DNA from: Aldrovandia affinis
Lineage: Eukaryota > Chordata > Actinopteri > Notacanthiformes > Halosauridae
NCBI GenBank assembly: GCA_029706075.1
Contig: JAINUG010000033.1
Coordinates: forward strand, 1,984,001-2,048,000
Direction of reading: 5' to 3'
Length of the DNA: 64,000 nt
A program made the position numbers and the translations under genes. This document shows positions 52,201 to 62,726 of this stretch, piece after piece (position 1 is the first letter of the stretch; every line of letters starts with the position of its first letter). A model generated the notes under the pieces. That model saw only the letters and a program-made list of their open reading frames with translations. It was not told the DNA's origin and searched no databases.

Positions 52201-52259
52201 AGTCCTCACCTGTTTGGCTAAGGACCTCACATCCACCAATGAGTCAGGTTTCTTGGACC

Positions 52260-53188
52260 GGTAGGTACACTGCTTTAGAGAATGTCCCAACCTCCCGCAG
52301 TAGAAACATGAACCGGTCTCTCTCCGACGTTCCGTTCCTCAGGTGAGACCTTCATGCCAGCACGAGATAAATCCATGGGCTCGACTCCCTCAGCTTGTCT
52401 CTCCTCAGGTCGCGAACTTGACCATTGCCTAGGTACGGCTGACCGGGCAGAACCGGTCTCTCGGTCCGGCGTTGTCTGGAACGGTTGTCCAAACGAATGG
52501 CGGCACGGACGAGTGGGTCTAGCTGAGTGATCGGTTCCTGATGCGCCAACTCGTCCTGGAGTGCCTCGTTTAGACTGGCCAGGAACAGGTCCGCTAGAGC
52601 CGCATCATTCCAGTGGGTAGCAGCAGCGATGGTGCGGAAGTCGATCGAATGGTCCGCGGCACTTTTCTTGCCTTGGCGAAGGGCGATCAGGCGTTTGGAA
52701 GGTTCTTGGTCGCTAGATGCGTGCTGGAAGACTTTACGGATCTCCTCAGCAAAGGCTGAGTAACGAGAAGGAGTGAACCCCGGACCCACAGCAGTAGCCC
52801 AGTCCAAGGCTCTCCCCTTGAGAATCCCCATCACGTAGCCGATCCGGCGCTCGTCATCATGATAGGTCTGCGGTTGCTGCCGGAACACAAAGTCACACTG
52901 TAACAGGAACGCCTTGCATCTCTCCGGTTCTCCGCCGAATCTCTCCGGAGGGGGTTGTTGTGGCTCCCGGAATTGCCAGACTCCCATGGGGTTGGAAGCC
53001 GGAGGTGCAGGCGGCTTAGCAGGTTGTTCCATGAGGCGTGGCTGAACCGCGATGGCGAGTCTCCTCATCTCAGCGCACAGCTCCTTCATCTCCTGACGAA
53101 GGTCGGAGATCCCCTGGGCGTGCTGCTGAACGATGGCGCCTTGATGCTGGAGAGCGTGGAACATGGCGGTTGAGTCAGCAGGGTCCAT
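52260..53188 (-). pseudogene. gag of the sushi-like element
   Basis: Starts MDPADSTAMFHALQHQG, as sushi-group gag proteins do, with a coiled-coil-prone N-terminus, then the capsid-like region (QPPPERFGGEPERCKAFLLQ, GILKGRALDWATAV, FRTIAAATHWNDAALADLF) and a CCHC knuckle CFYCGRLGHSLKQC near 52.3 kb. The family is the one from which mammalian PEG10 and RTL1 arose. As part of a broken element it is treated as a fossil. Confidence 0.9.
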
Positions 53189-53192
53189 GTTG

Positions 53193-53203
53193 GCGAAATT
53201 GTT
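53193..53203 (-). promoter_or_regulatory. Primer-binding site, self-primer type
   Basis: On the minus strand the 11 bases AACAATTTCGC lie one base inside the 5' LTR. Their exact complement GCGAAATTGTT occurs within the LTR at 53,669-53,679, at the expected 5' end of the transcript. That is the layout described for the Tf1/sushi group, which primes from its own RNA rather than a tRNA. Confidence 0.7.
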
Positions 53204-53204
53204 C

Positions 53205-54185
53205 TGTGACGGGTGCGTGAGGGTTGGACCCGGAATGCACGACTCAGAGACAATGACGTAAAATAAAGACCCGCAAGGGCTTTATTCGAGGAATGTTCAG
53301 GAGACGTAGTCAAAACAAAAGCAAAGTCCGATAACCAAAAATCAAGCCAATAATCAAAGTACAGTACCGAGGAGAAGGCAGTCTCGAACTCGGTAAACCA
53401 TGCAAAGAATCAAAATAAACCAGAGTAGCTGTCAGCGGGGCAGAGGTACAGGAGGACGGTAGGCAGGCTCGTAGTCAGGGACGGTGCAAGAGTCAAGACC
53501 GAAGTCTGCTCAAGGGGCAAAGGCACAAAAGACAGCAGGCAAAAACTCGTGGTCTAAACAGGCAGTGGTAACAAAACGGCAGGCAGTAACAATGGTCAGA
53601 AAACAGGCTTGGATCGTAACAAGAAATCAGACTTGGGTAATGCTCAAAGGTGCTATATAAATATAGGCAACAATTTCGCAAGGACGTGACAAAAACACTG
53701 AGCTTATATGGAGGTGTAGACAGGTGCAGACACTTAGCTTGAGAACAGAGCGAAACAGAAAACAGCTGAGGAGAGCATGACAAGGTAACAAGATAATTAG
53801 TCGTAGTTAGTAATTATCCTATCCTGACCTAGCGTTAGTAGATTAGTAAATTGACATGAACACACATGGTTAGTGAGTTAGTAAATCTCCAGCACATTGG
53901 CAATTAGAGTTACCAAATTGCCAATCATGCTAGCAGAAACAATAAACCTATCTAATCGTTAGTAAATTAGTAATCAGACAAGGAGGGGAAACAATAAGGA
54001 AACGTGAGCGACAGCGAGAGAGAGAGAGAAAGCATGAACGCAAGATCTGCAGAAAGAACATGGAAAAGTGTATGACTAAACTATGAACAGAAACGTAACA
54101 TGAAAACAGAATCAAGACATGACATGAAATTAAACGTGACATGAATGAAACATAAAACATGGCATGAATACGTGAAATCGTGACA
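53205..54185 (-). repeat. 5' LTR of the sushi-like element
   Basis: 981 bp. On the minus strand it has a TATAAG-like box at 53,703-53,708; about 30 nt downstream lies the likely transcript start near 53,679. The inner edge directly adjoins the primer-binding site, only about 17 bp before the gag start. Confidence 0.95.
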
Positions 54186-54912
54186 CATGTAACCAATTGA
54201 CTAGTCAGTATTCTTGGTTTCATGTTAAATCAGTGACACGTAGCCTACATTTGTATTTTAGAATCTTTATTAGAATATAATAGGGGTGCATCGGATCATT
54301 TTTCGGATCAGCAAAAAAAATAACGGGACCAAAGGCGCATTTCGAATGAATGATAATTTCAAGTTATTTCACTAAATCTTTATTCGAAAATTTCACAAAA
54401 TACATTTTTAGATTCAGTACGCCTTAGGCGATGTAACTAGGGTGGTCTTATGCCTGAATTAATGTAATAAAAAAATTAAAGATCGCTAATGTTTCAATTC
54501 TATTTAATTCGGTCGCGTTTCTAAAAACATGCCTCCCAGAAAGGCATTTAGTATGAAAAACAAAGCAAACCAAAACATACATGGTTGTCTATCTCTTCAC
54601 TGTAACTCTGCATCGAGATTTAGGGAATTGTTACTGTAAAAACAGCGGCAGAAAAACTATTTCTCTATGATGACCCATCCCCTATATCAGCCAATCACTG
54701 TGGGCATTCTGAGTAAGCTGTTCATGAGAAACAACGTCATCCCTAGCAACGACGTCAACCCCGCCCTCACTCTTAGTTAGGAATTCCTTAGTAAGAGTTG
54801 GTCTTTGGAGCTTTGTGAATAGGTTTTAAGGTGGGACTCCTAACTAAAAGGTTTTAGTGCGATTTAGAAGTACTCCTAGTGGTAAGATAACATTCTTTGT
54901 GAATACGGGCCC

Positions 54913-56011
54913 AGGCATGTAACACCCTAGCAACATGATCTTTGGAAATAAAATTATAAAAACCCAAGAAAGATGAATAGAGATGGTAACTGTCCAGGAA
55001 ATGATGACCTACGATAGAAAACTGACACAAAATGGGAACTGTGGCTCTGAGATCAATGGCTGGAAATTGAAGATCTTGACAGAAGAACAGACCTGAGACA
55101 TAATAGAGTGGAATAATTTAATCACACGAGAAGGTACGGCTTTGGCAAAACAGACAGAAACTAAAAAAGGTGGTGTATGGAGTATCCTGCAGGACCGCAT
55201 GAAGGAGTAGGAAAAGCAGTGGGTATCCCCATTAGTGAGGATTTAAAAAGAAGCCATCTGTGCTAGAAAGTGAAGCAACCGCAAAGCAATTTAAGATAGG
55301 GATGACAGTGTACTTATATTTATATACCCGTGCTGATAGAATTTCTAAATCATTTAAATGGAGTGACCATGAAAATGGGACCCCAATGCAAAAATCTGTT
55401 TTATATAGGACGGCAGCCAGAATACATCCTAAGAACATAATATGAGCATCATCACCAAGCATGGATGGGCCTTCAAAGGTTCTGGCTTCTGATCTAGGAG
55501 CCTGTTCAGCTGTACACCAATAGCAAAGCATTTCAATAAAGAAAAAAATGCATAAGCATACTGTATACAACAGGCTGAGAGTAAGTTTGACTGCAGCCAT
55601 AAGAAGGCTGGCTGGTAGGCAGAGATGCCTGTGTGAGTCATAGAATGTCCGAAAATGCTATTTATGGAAATAATAACAGATAAATGTAGACTGGGAAAAA
55701 TGAGGATTGATTAAGCAGTTATATCTTGGACAGACAATCATTTGAGCTGTGTAAAGGGACAGAGGTTTTGAGTGGTGGGCAGTAGAGTCAGACAGCACTA
55801 CTCATTATCTCCTGGGCTTTCTGACATACATGCAGAGGCGTGAGAAAGGCAGCGCACCTGGATTCAAGAATTTTGGAGCCGGAAGATGGGATGGTTAACC
55901 CAGCAAGTTTTGCTGATGATGAATTGGAAGTTGGTATGACAAATAAAGGTACTGTACAGTATAGTTCAGCAGATGGACAGTTTCATCAGCTGATTAAGAG
56001 TAAGCACATTA
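54913..56011. other. Gene-free stretch
   Basis: No domain-bearing frame; the 122-codon minus frame at 55,232-55,600 has hydrophobic stretches but no recognisable relative. No repeat with ends was seen. Confidence 0.4.
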
Positions 56012-56212
56012 TGTTTTCTCCCCAGTGCAATTAATTTATTAGTATCAAAGGTATATTTACCTTTGGTGCTAATTACTTGCACTGGTATTTATGTTGCATC
56101 TATTTCTATGTCCATAACTGTGACGCATAAATAGATGCAATTTAAACTTTTTTCTATGCAAACTGGCATTTACCTTTGGTGCTAATTAATTAATGCCACT
56201 GGGGAGCAAACG
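56012..56212. repeat. Fold-back repeat of about 200 bp
   Basis: The outer arms gttttctccccagtgcaatt and, inverted, gtttgctccccagtggcatt pair, as do inner segments gcatctattt and aaatagatgc. The phrase tacctttggtgctaatta occurs twice in direct orientation (about 56,068 and 56,170). This resembles a MITE, but no target duplication was identified. Confidence 0.6.
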
Positions 56213-56777
56213 CAGTGTGCAGACTTTTTTTCAGTCTGCTCTGTTCGGCACCTGTCTGAGATTTTGGAAGTGTTTGTTTTTCTATTATCTTCAACAGATT
56301 TATGAGAACATCATGGAGGACAGACTGAAGGTAAGCATACCCAAGACAGTGGTGAGTATGAAGAAAAACGAATAAATGGAGCCTCAGCCAAAATGCAGAA
56401 AATATTCTGCCATGTGTATGACTGCTCTGCTGAAGCAGATTAACTCTGTTGGTGCTGGGGCTTTGGAGGTGAAACATTTGTGCATTTGAGTTCTCAAATG
56501 GCACCTTGGTGGTACTAAAATGGTACCAAGTAGAAAGGCTTTTCTTTGTTAATATTCAGGAATTTACCCACACAAATGCTAAACCTTATTGTATCTACCT
56601 GATTGCATGCCCCAAAATGTCCTGCATATTTGTGTTGAACTGTTGCTGAAATTGAATTAATTGGACAGCATATTTTTACAGACAACTATTCAACCTGCCA
56701 GCCAAAAATGTGTAGTCGGATTAGTTGTGGATTTGGAACATATGGAATAATATATTTCTTACAATGTAAGGTAATGA
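56213..56777. other. Gene-free stretch
   Basis: Nothing recognisable; frames at 56,190-56,504 have no domain. Confidence 0.4.
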
Positions 56778-56991
56778 AATGGAGACGGAATTCACCCACC
56801 CACATTCTGGAGACACCCTTCATGGCAAACTCGAGCTGGCTCACCCTCCCCCTGAGGCGGACAGCCAAACGCTGCCCCCGATCGGGACTAACGGCCAGGG
56901 CTGGTCTGGCAGAGATGGGTTTCGAACCGCATCCCTGATCAGACCAGCCAGGATACGGGTGCATTATACCACTATGCTATCTGCCGCCCCC
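56778..56991 (-). mobile_element. tRNA-derived SINE (CCCCGATCGGGG family), minus-strand copy
   Basis: Reverse complement opens ggggcggcagatagcatagt, has B box ggttcgaaaccc (complement at 56,917-56,928), then ccccgatcgggggcagcgtt. A + strand relative lies at 61,755-62,111 with the same head and palindromic ccccgatcgggg. The tail here is truncated or different. Confidence 0.7.
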
Positions 56992-57117
56992 TCCCATGGC
57001 TCTTTTTAAAGATAATTTAACTCTTTGGAGTGTGATTATCTGTATTATAATCCTTATCCTTATCTATTTATCTAATTTTTTTGCCATTTTATGTTATACC
57101 TCATCCAGAATTACTTA

Positions 57118-57668
57118 CAGTATCAGTCAAAAGTTTGAGTACACCTGCTGGAAACTAGGTTTATCTCATAATTGACAATGTTTTACACCATATAAGTTTC
57201 TTTAAATACTTGAAAATGACAAAAAACACATGTAACGATGAACAAAAGGAACATTAAAGCAATGTTCAATAAAATTTAATTGAAAATTGAATCTTGGATT
57301 CCTCAAAATAGCCACCCTTTGCTGTGATAACAGCCTCACAAACACGGGCCATTCAGTTAATATGTTTCAGCAGGAAATCACCCGATATGTCTTCCCAGCT
57401 CTCCTGCAGCAATTTCCAGAGGCACTTGTGGGTTGCTTTGCTTTGACTGTTCTGTCCAGTTCATCCCATACAAGTTCTATGGGATTGAAGTCTGGACACT
57501 GGGCAGGCCAGGTCCTTAGTTTGAGTTGTCCTTCATGTTCCCCCTTCACCAGATAGTTCTTGCACAACTTCAAGGTGTGTTTCGGGTCATTATCTTGCTC
57601 AAGAATGAAGGAGTGCCCGCTTAGCTGTAGTCTAGATGGAAGGTGTACTCAAATTTTTACTGGTACTG
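57118..57668 (-). mobile_element. Tc1-derived MITE, 551 bp
   Basis: Terminal repeats CAGTATCAGTCAAAAGTTTG and (inverted) CAGTACCAGTAAAAATTTGA, each next to TA (57,116-57,117 and 57,669-57,670). The minus strand retains a Tc1 transposase C-terminal piece, WPAQCPDFNPIELVWDELDR, which includes the last catalytic-region motif, but the rest of the gene is deleted. A sister copy in the opposite orientation lies at 60,682-61,242. Confidence 0.9.
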
Positions 57669-57670
57669 TA

Positions 57671-59188
57671 CAAAGCTTTAAGAACTACTTTTGGAACATA
57701 CAAATAACAAATGAACAAGAACAGTAGAGCCCTTACATATAACATATCATCTATAAAAAAACACACCAAGATATCTTTTACAAATAAATTCATACATATT
57801 ATAATGATAACAAATCTAATATACATAAGACAATACATATCACAAAATGATATCTCATGTGTAACAGTGCTCACAATTATTAATTATGAAAATCTTAAAA
57901 TGGAATAATAAATGGATATAATGTATTTCTATGCGAGGCACAAGACATTATCTTAAAAATTAGACAGATATCATTGAATGGTAATGGAATGGCAGTTTTG
58001 GTGGCACATAACTGCAAATATGAATAAATTCCAAATGTATACAACCACAGTATGGAATAAAACAAGAGTAGGTTGATAGAGTTAATCCTGTCTAACTCCT
58101 GCACAGGCACATTTTAGGATTAGGTGTAATCTGTGATAGTGCACATCTCTGGCTAATCTTGATCTCAAGTCCCATGGATGATATGGAGATTAGTTGTGGC
58201 CAAAGGTCCCGCTTTAAACATTCAGTGACATCATCCAAGAGGGTCTCAATCCTCACAGAACATGGAATTACTTGTTTTGTCTGTTTGTGGTATTTTGCAA
58301 GGTGATGCTTAGTAACTACAGGACAGTTGTTGGCACACCATGTAGATTTAAACCCCTGACTTCTGTAATCCTGATTTCTTCAGTATATGCAGTTACTGTG
58401 CACATCCTATAACCCACTACAAACTTGGCATGTATTTTATGTTTTAGCAGTGCTAAGGCACTACAGAATCAGAAGGTTGTCATGTCACCCGATGCAAATC
58501 CTGCCATTTGATGGGTTTCAGCAAGTTTTAGCCAGTCATTAATAATTTACTGACACACCACTAGTCCTTTGGCCATCACCTCAAATTGGAGCCACACCTA
58601 CACAATATAATAATTTGTGAGAAGAAGTAACTGTTTATTTGCAAAGCACATCCCTGGAGGTTGAGTGGATTCAGAGAGTGTCAACATGGTCAGGCTCAGA
58701 ATACCATAAGGCTATGAGCATGACAAGTGAGGCTACATCACCCATGACAGGCTCATAACATTACAGTTCAAGAAATTAAGATGTTCGTATTGAATGGTAT
58801 CCTAATTTTTTTACTGCACACACATTTCACATTTTCGCAAAAGACCCTGACACTAACACCAATAGCAAAGGTGATTTATGTTCAAGTTTAATTTAGTTTT
58901 TATGATGAAATGTGTTATTTATGCATTTTTTTATGGTTTACACAGTTACCATGAAATCAAATGATATGTATCCATGTATATCATTGATTTGATGTTGATA
59001 ACATGTTTCACTGAAATGACAAATCCAGATGGAATTGTAAAATTCTTACTTTTTTCTACTATAATGAAATATAGAACAGTGACTTTGCTGCCAGCAGATC
59101 ACATGTATTAATTTTTTTAAAGAACACATCTATAGCACAATCAAAAATGTAATTTAATAAAAAATGGCATAATATATGTTGTAACATA
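57671..59188. other. Gene-free stretch
   Basis: AT-rich; no domain-bearing frame and no repeat with ends. Confidence 0.45.
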
Positions 59189-59479
59189 CAGTGGGTATAA
59201 AAAGTATAGATTAAAAATAGACTCACAGCTGTACTTGTAGCTAAAGGTGCTTCTACCAAGTATTAAGTCAAGGGGGGTGAATACTTATGGAATCATGTAC
59301 TGCCTGTTTTTTATTTGTAATTAATTAGGAAAAGGCTTTAGAGTTGTTTTTGTATTTGACATTACAGAGTATGATGTTGATCAGTGGCAAGAAATCCCAA
59401 ATAAATCAATTTTTATTCCATGAAGTAAGAAAATAAGAAAATATGTCAAAGGGGGTGAATACTTATTATACCCACTCTG
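59189..59479. mobile_element. Tc1/mariner-type MITE, 291 bp
   Basis: Left end CAGTGGGTATAAAAAGTA and right end (inverted) CAGAGTGGGTATAATAAGTA, each next to TA (59,187-59,188 and 59,480-59,481). The phrase gggggtgaatacttat occurs in both halves. Non-coding interior. Confidence 0.8.
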
Positions 59480-59481
59480 TA

Positions 59482-60596
59482 TGTCATAATATATTGTGGC
59501 CAAGTGCCATAGCGAAGGGAACAAACTAAACAAGCCAATATTAAAAGTTATATTACATCATAATGTGTTGTGGAGGCAAGCAGGCATACAATTTTGCTAG
59601 AGTATTTTGCAGCAACTATCTAGTGACCTTGAAGAAGAAGGAGAAGAAGAAGACCGATGAACAAACAAATAGCCGAAAATAAACACATTAAGAATGATTA
59701 AATGAGTGTTCTGCTGCAGCTAGAAACCAGCAGCCATCCCTTTGTGAGCAAGTTGTTTGGATTGGATGTGCTAATAAATACAGCTTTTCCTACCTTGCTA
59801 GGTGTCATCCAATTAGTTCAAAACAGACAACTGTGCCAGAGAGAATTAGTTCTTCACTGATCCAAAAAGGCTTTTTAGATTTGGCAATTTAGCAAGCCAC
59901 TAGAAACAACCCCCTCAATGCAATTAAGTACTTTTTCCCTCCAAATATCTCCTTCACCCTTAAAAAATAAGCAAGGTTTTCCTCAGCTGGGAAAACTGTT
60001 TATAGACCTGTCTCTGGGACTCAAAGTAGTTTTTCTGCACTTCTCTGTCTGTAGAAGTCTTTCCAAAAATATCATGCTTGCGTAATCATCTTTCCAGTTT
60101 TGCCCTGTCCCAATGACAACAGAATACATCTTGGGCCCATTGCGAAAGGGTCAATGAGATTATGTTCTATGAAATGTCATTCGGCAGTTTTACTAGAAGT
60201 GACTGTAAAATGTACATATCTTTTTCATCAAGATTTTGAACTTTAGTAATAACCATTTTCATTAATTCTACCTTGTGACAGGAGAGACCCCTTATACCAA
60301 GAGATCAGTTCATCTGAGTATGACACTGTAATCATATTTTGTTTAGCAACATGTTAACAACAAATGCTTATACCTGCTTACATCAGTATAGCAATGATTA
60401 TGACTGGAAAATATAATTGAAAAGAGAATTAATAAGTGCTGTATATATTCAGATATATTTTAATCCTATATAATGCACTTAGGTAATATTGATGTATTCA
60501 TATACACAAATAAATGTTTAAAATTCATATAATGTGATTTTCTGGGATTTTTAAAATATATTCTGTCTCTCACTGTTAAGATGAACCTACCATGAC
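59482..60596. other. Gene-free stretch
   Basis: A short GAA tract lies near 59,632-59,651. Nothing else recognisable. Confidence 0.45.
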
Positions 60597-60675
60597 AATT
60601 ATAGACCGTTCCTTTCTTTGTAAGGGGGCAAACTCAGAAAATCAGCAGGGGGTGAAATACTTATTTTCCCCACTG
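60597..60675. mobile_element. Tc1/mariner-type end fragment
   Basis: The sequence gggggtgaaatacttatttt then ccccactg beside TA is the end of a fish Tc1/mariner family. Only this terminus is present. It lies six bases left of the next element, with only TATATA between them. Confidence 0.7.
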
Positions 60676-60681
60676 TATATA

Positions 60682-61239
60682 CAGTACCAGTCAAAAGTTT
60701 GAGTACACCTTCCATCTGGATTACGTCTAATCAGGCACTCCTTCATTCTTTAGCAAGATAACAACTCGAAACACACCTTGAAGTTGTGCCAGAACTATCT
60801 GGTGAAGGAGGAACATGAAGGACAACTCAAACTAATGACCTTGCCTGCCCAGTGTCCAGAACTCAATCCCATAGAATTTGTATGGGAATAACTGGACAGA
60901 AGAGTCAAAGCAAACCAACAGACAAGTGTCTCTGGGAATTGCTGCAGGAGAGCTGGGAAGACCTGGGAAGACCATTTGGTTATTTCCTGCTGAAACGTAA
61001 TAACCAAATGGCCTGTGTTTATGAGGCTGTTATCACGGCAAAGTGTGGCTATTTTGAGGAATCCAAGATTCAATTTTCAATTAAAATTTATTGAACTTTG
61101 TTTTGATGTTCCTTTTTCTTATTGGTGCATGTATTTTTTTAAATTTTCATGTATTTACAGAAACGTATACGGTTTAAAACATTGTCAATTATGATATAAA
61201 CCTAGTTTCCAGCAGGTGTACTCAAACTTTTGACTGGTA

Positions 61240-61242
<3 letters not shown>
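60682..61242 (+). mobile_element. Tc1-derived MITE, 561 bp, inverted sister of 57,118-57,668
   Basis: Terminal repeats CAGTACCAGTCAAAAGTTTG at both ends (right one inverted), flanked by TA at 60,680-60,681 and 61,243-61,244. The + strand keeps traces of a Tc1 C-terminus in more than one frame (for example, DNA for LPAQCPELNPIEFVWE near 60,840, followed by a stop). Same deletion type as the sister copy, so both derive from one non-autonomous subfamily. Confidence 0.9.

Positions 61243-61275
<33 letters not shown>
61243..61275. repeat. TA microsatellite at the Tc1-MITE target site
   Basis: About 16 TA units start at the target dinucleotide of the element on the left. Confidence 0.95.
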
Positions 61276-61278
<3 letters not shown>

Positions 61279-61741
61279 CTTCCTGTTTGTTGCTTAAAAA
61301 ATGAATATAAATACTTATTTCTGGCTCTATATCAGATGACTCACATGCACCACATTTATTTATCCCCCAGATTATGTTTCCTCCTCTAAATCTCTCTGAG
61401 GCAATACACAGCAATATCCTCCCTCAGAGGAAAGTTCTGCTTTCAATTTCAGAATCTTTAGAGGTGTCGGTGAAGTTTGAATAAAATTTGTCTATTTCCT
61501 GGATCCAGTAACAGTCAAATGCCAACATGACTCAACAAAAGTGGCATTATGTGTCAAAAATAAATATATTTATTTGATATAAATATAATAAATATAATAA
61601 TGTAATATAATAACTCCTACACATATAATAACTCCTACACAGGATACCAATTATCAATTAAATCACAGAATTTGTTGATAGGCAGAGTAATCTGGTGGAT
61701 CAACCTTCATCAAAATATACAACTCACAATTCAATTAAAAT
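61276..61741. other. Gene-free stretch
   Basis: AT-rich with a short tandem duplication of cataataactcctaca at about 61,605-61,640. No gene recognised. Confidence 0.5.
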
Positions 61742-61754
61742 TAAGAGCTGTTTA

Positions 61755-62111
61755 GGGGCCCTGGGTAGCATAGCGGTCTAATGCACTCCGCTGGGAGTGC
61801 AAGCTGCCTAATGGTTCGAAACCCGACTGCATCAGTCCAACTCTGGCTGGGAGCCCCCGATCGGGGGTGGCTTTTGGCTGTCTGCCCAAGGGTGTGGGGT
61901 GAGGGATAGTCGGCACAAGCTTGCCGAGGAGCAGTAGGGCGTTCCTAAAGAGCAGATGGGCAGATCATTGCTGGCCTTGGGATATTAGCTTGACCCGGAG
62001 GACAGGCGGCGGGCTCGTGAGGGGAGGGCGACTCAAAATAGAGGGTTGAATTGGCTAATAAAGTGGGAGAAATATGGGGAAAAAATGTGAAACAATTATT
62101 ATTTTTTTAAA
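61755..62111 (+). mobile_element. tRNA-derived SINE (CCCCGATCGGGG family) with target duplication
   Basis: Starts ggggccctgggtagcatagc, B box ggttcgaaaccc at 61,813-61,824, palindromic cccccgatcggggg near 61,854, and an A/T-rich tail. Flanked by taagagctgttta (61,742-61,754) and taagagctgcttta (62,112-62,125), a duplication with one indel or mismatch. Same family as 56,778-56,991. Confidence 0.85.
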
Positions 62112-62125
62112 TAAGAGCTGCTTTA

Positions 62126-62436
62126 TTAAGTTAAAATGCTAAGACAAAGACAAAATATTCAACATCCAGTCTACAGACATAGGTTCAACTGCCTTAACAA
62201 ATATTAAATCCTAGACATAAAAATGATGTAATAATCATGAAAGAGATTAAATGGAAAAAAATGATACCAAACCAAGTTTGTCTCTCTCCAAATGCAAACA
62301 CACGCATCTAAAGTGTGAGCTGGGACCAGATCTCCCAAGAATGCCGGAAATTGTAAAATCACCCTTCAATTGACCCTTCGCTAAGGCCCACCCCCCTTAG
62401 TTACTGTTGCTAAGCCCGTCAAGCTTTCGGAGCCAG
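62126..62436. other. Stretch upstream of the SWIM-type exon
   Basis: AT-rich, then a more GC-rich 90 bp (about 62,345-62,436) that may be promoter or 5' UTR of the following exon. No TATA box or start site could be assigned. Confidence 0.35.
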
Positions 62437-62726
62437 CATGGCGCTCCCACTGTCGCTAATTGCACTCCCTGGAGAAATATTGTCTAATTTTGGGAAAAAA
62501 CGAAAAAGCGATTTCAGACAGAAGCAGACAGAAGGGTCTACAATATGCATTTGAAGGATATATTCAGGATGTCAAACTGACTCAGCAACGAAATCACGTT
62601 AAAAAAATAAAGATAGAAGCTAAAGCCTACAGATCACAGAGTAAAAGTGAACCACCACATCACCTGGCGATTGAGACAGAGGACAACGACATTAAGGAGC
62701 AACACTGTTCCTGTAAAGCTGGGTAG
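62437..62726 (+). pseudogene. Probable first exon of a SWIM-zinc-finger-like multicopy gene
   Basis: An ATG at 62,437 opens MALPLSLIALPGEILSNFGK in one frame. A second frame from about 62,528 reads QKGLQYAFEGYIQDVKLTQQ, YRSQSKSEPPHHLAIE and ends DIKEQHCSCKAG directly before the donor gtaggt at 62,727. CSC-K-AG is the first half of a SWIM zinc finger (C-x-C...C-x-H), and the preceding GYI-x-DV block is seen in fish proteins that pair SWIM with a YqaJ-type nuclease domain. The frames are separated by a 10-bp tandem repeat (agacagaagc, agacagaagg at about 62,516-62,535), which shifts the frame. The second half of the finger and any nuclease domain are not visible in the remaining 1.3 kb. Family recall is from memory; it could be host gene or DNA transposon. 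Confidence 0.45.

Noticed and set aside
55232-55600. Possible small membrane protein
   Set aside because: Hydrophobic but no relative recognised, no start context and no conservation evidence.
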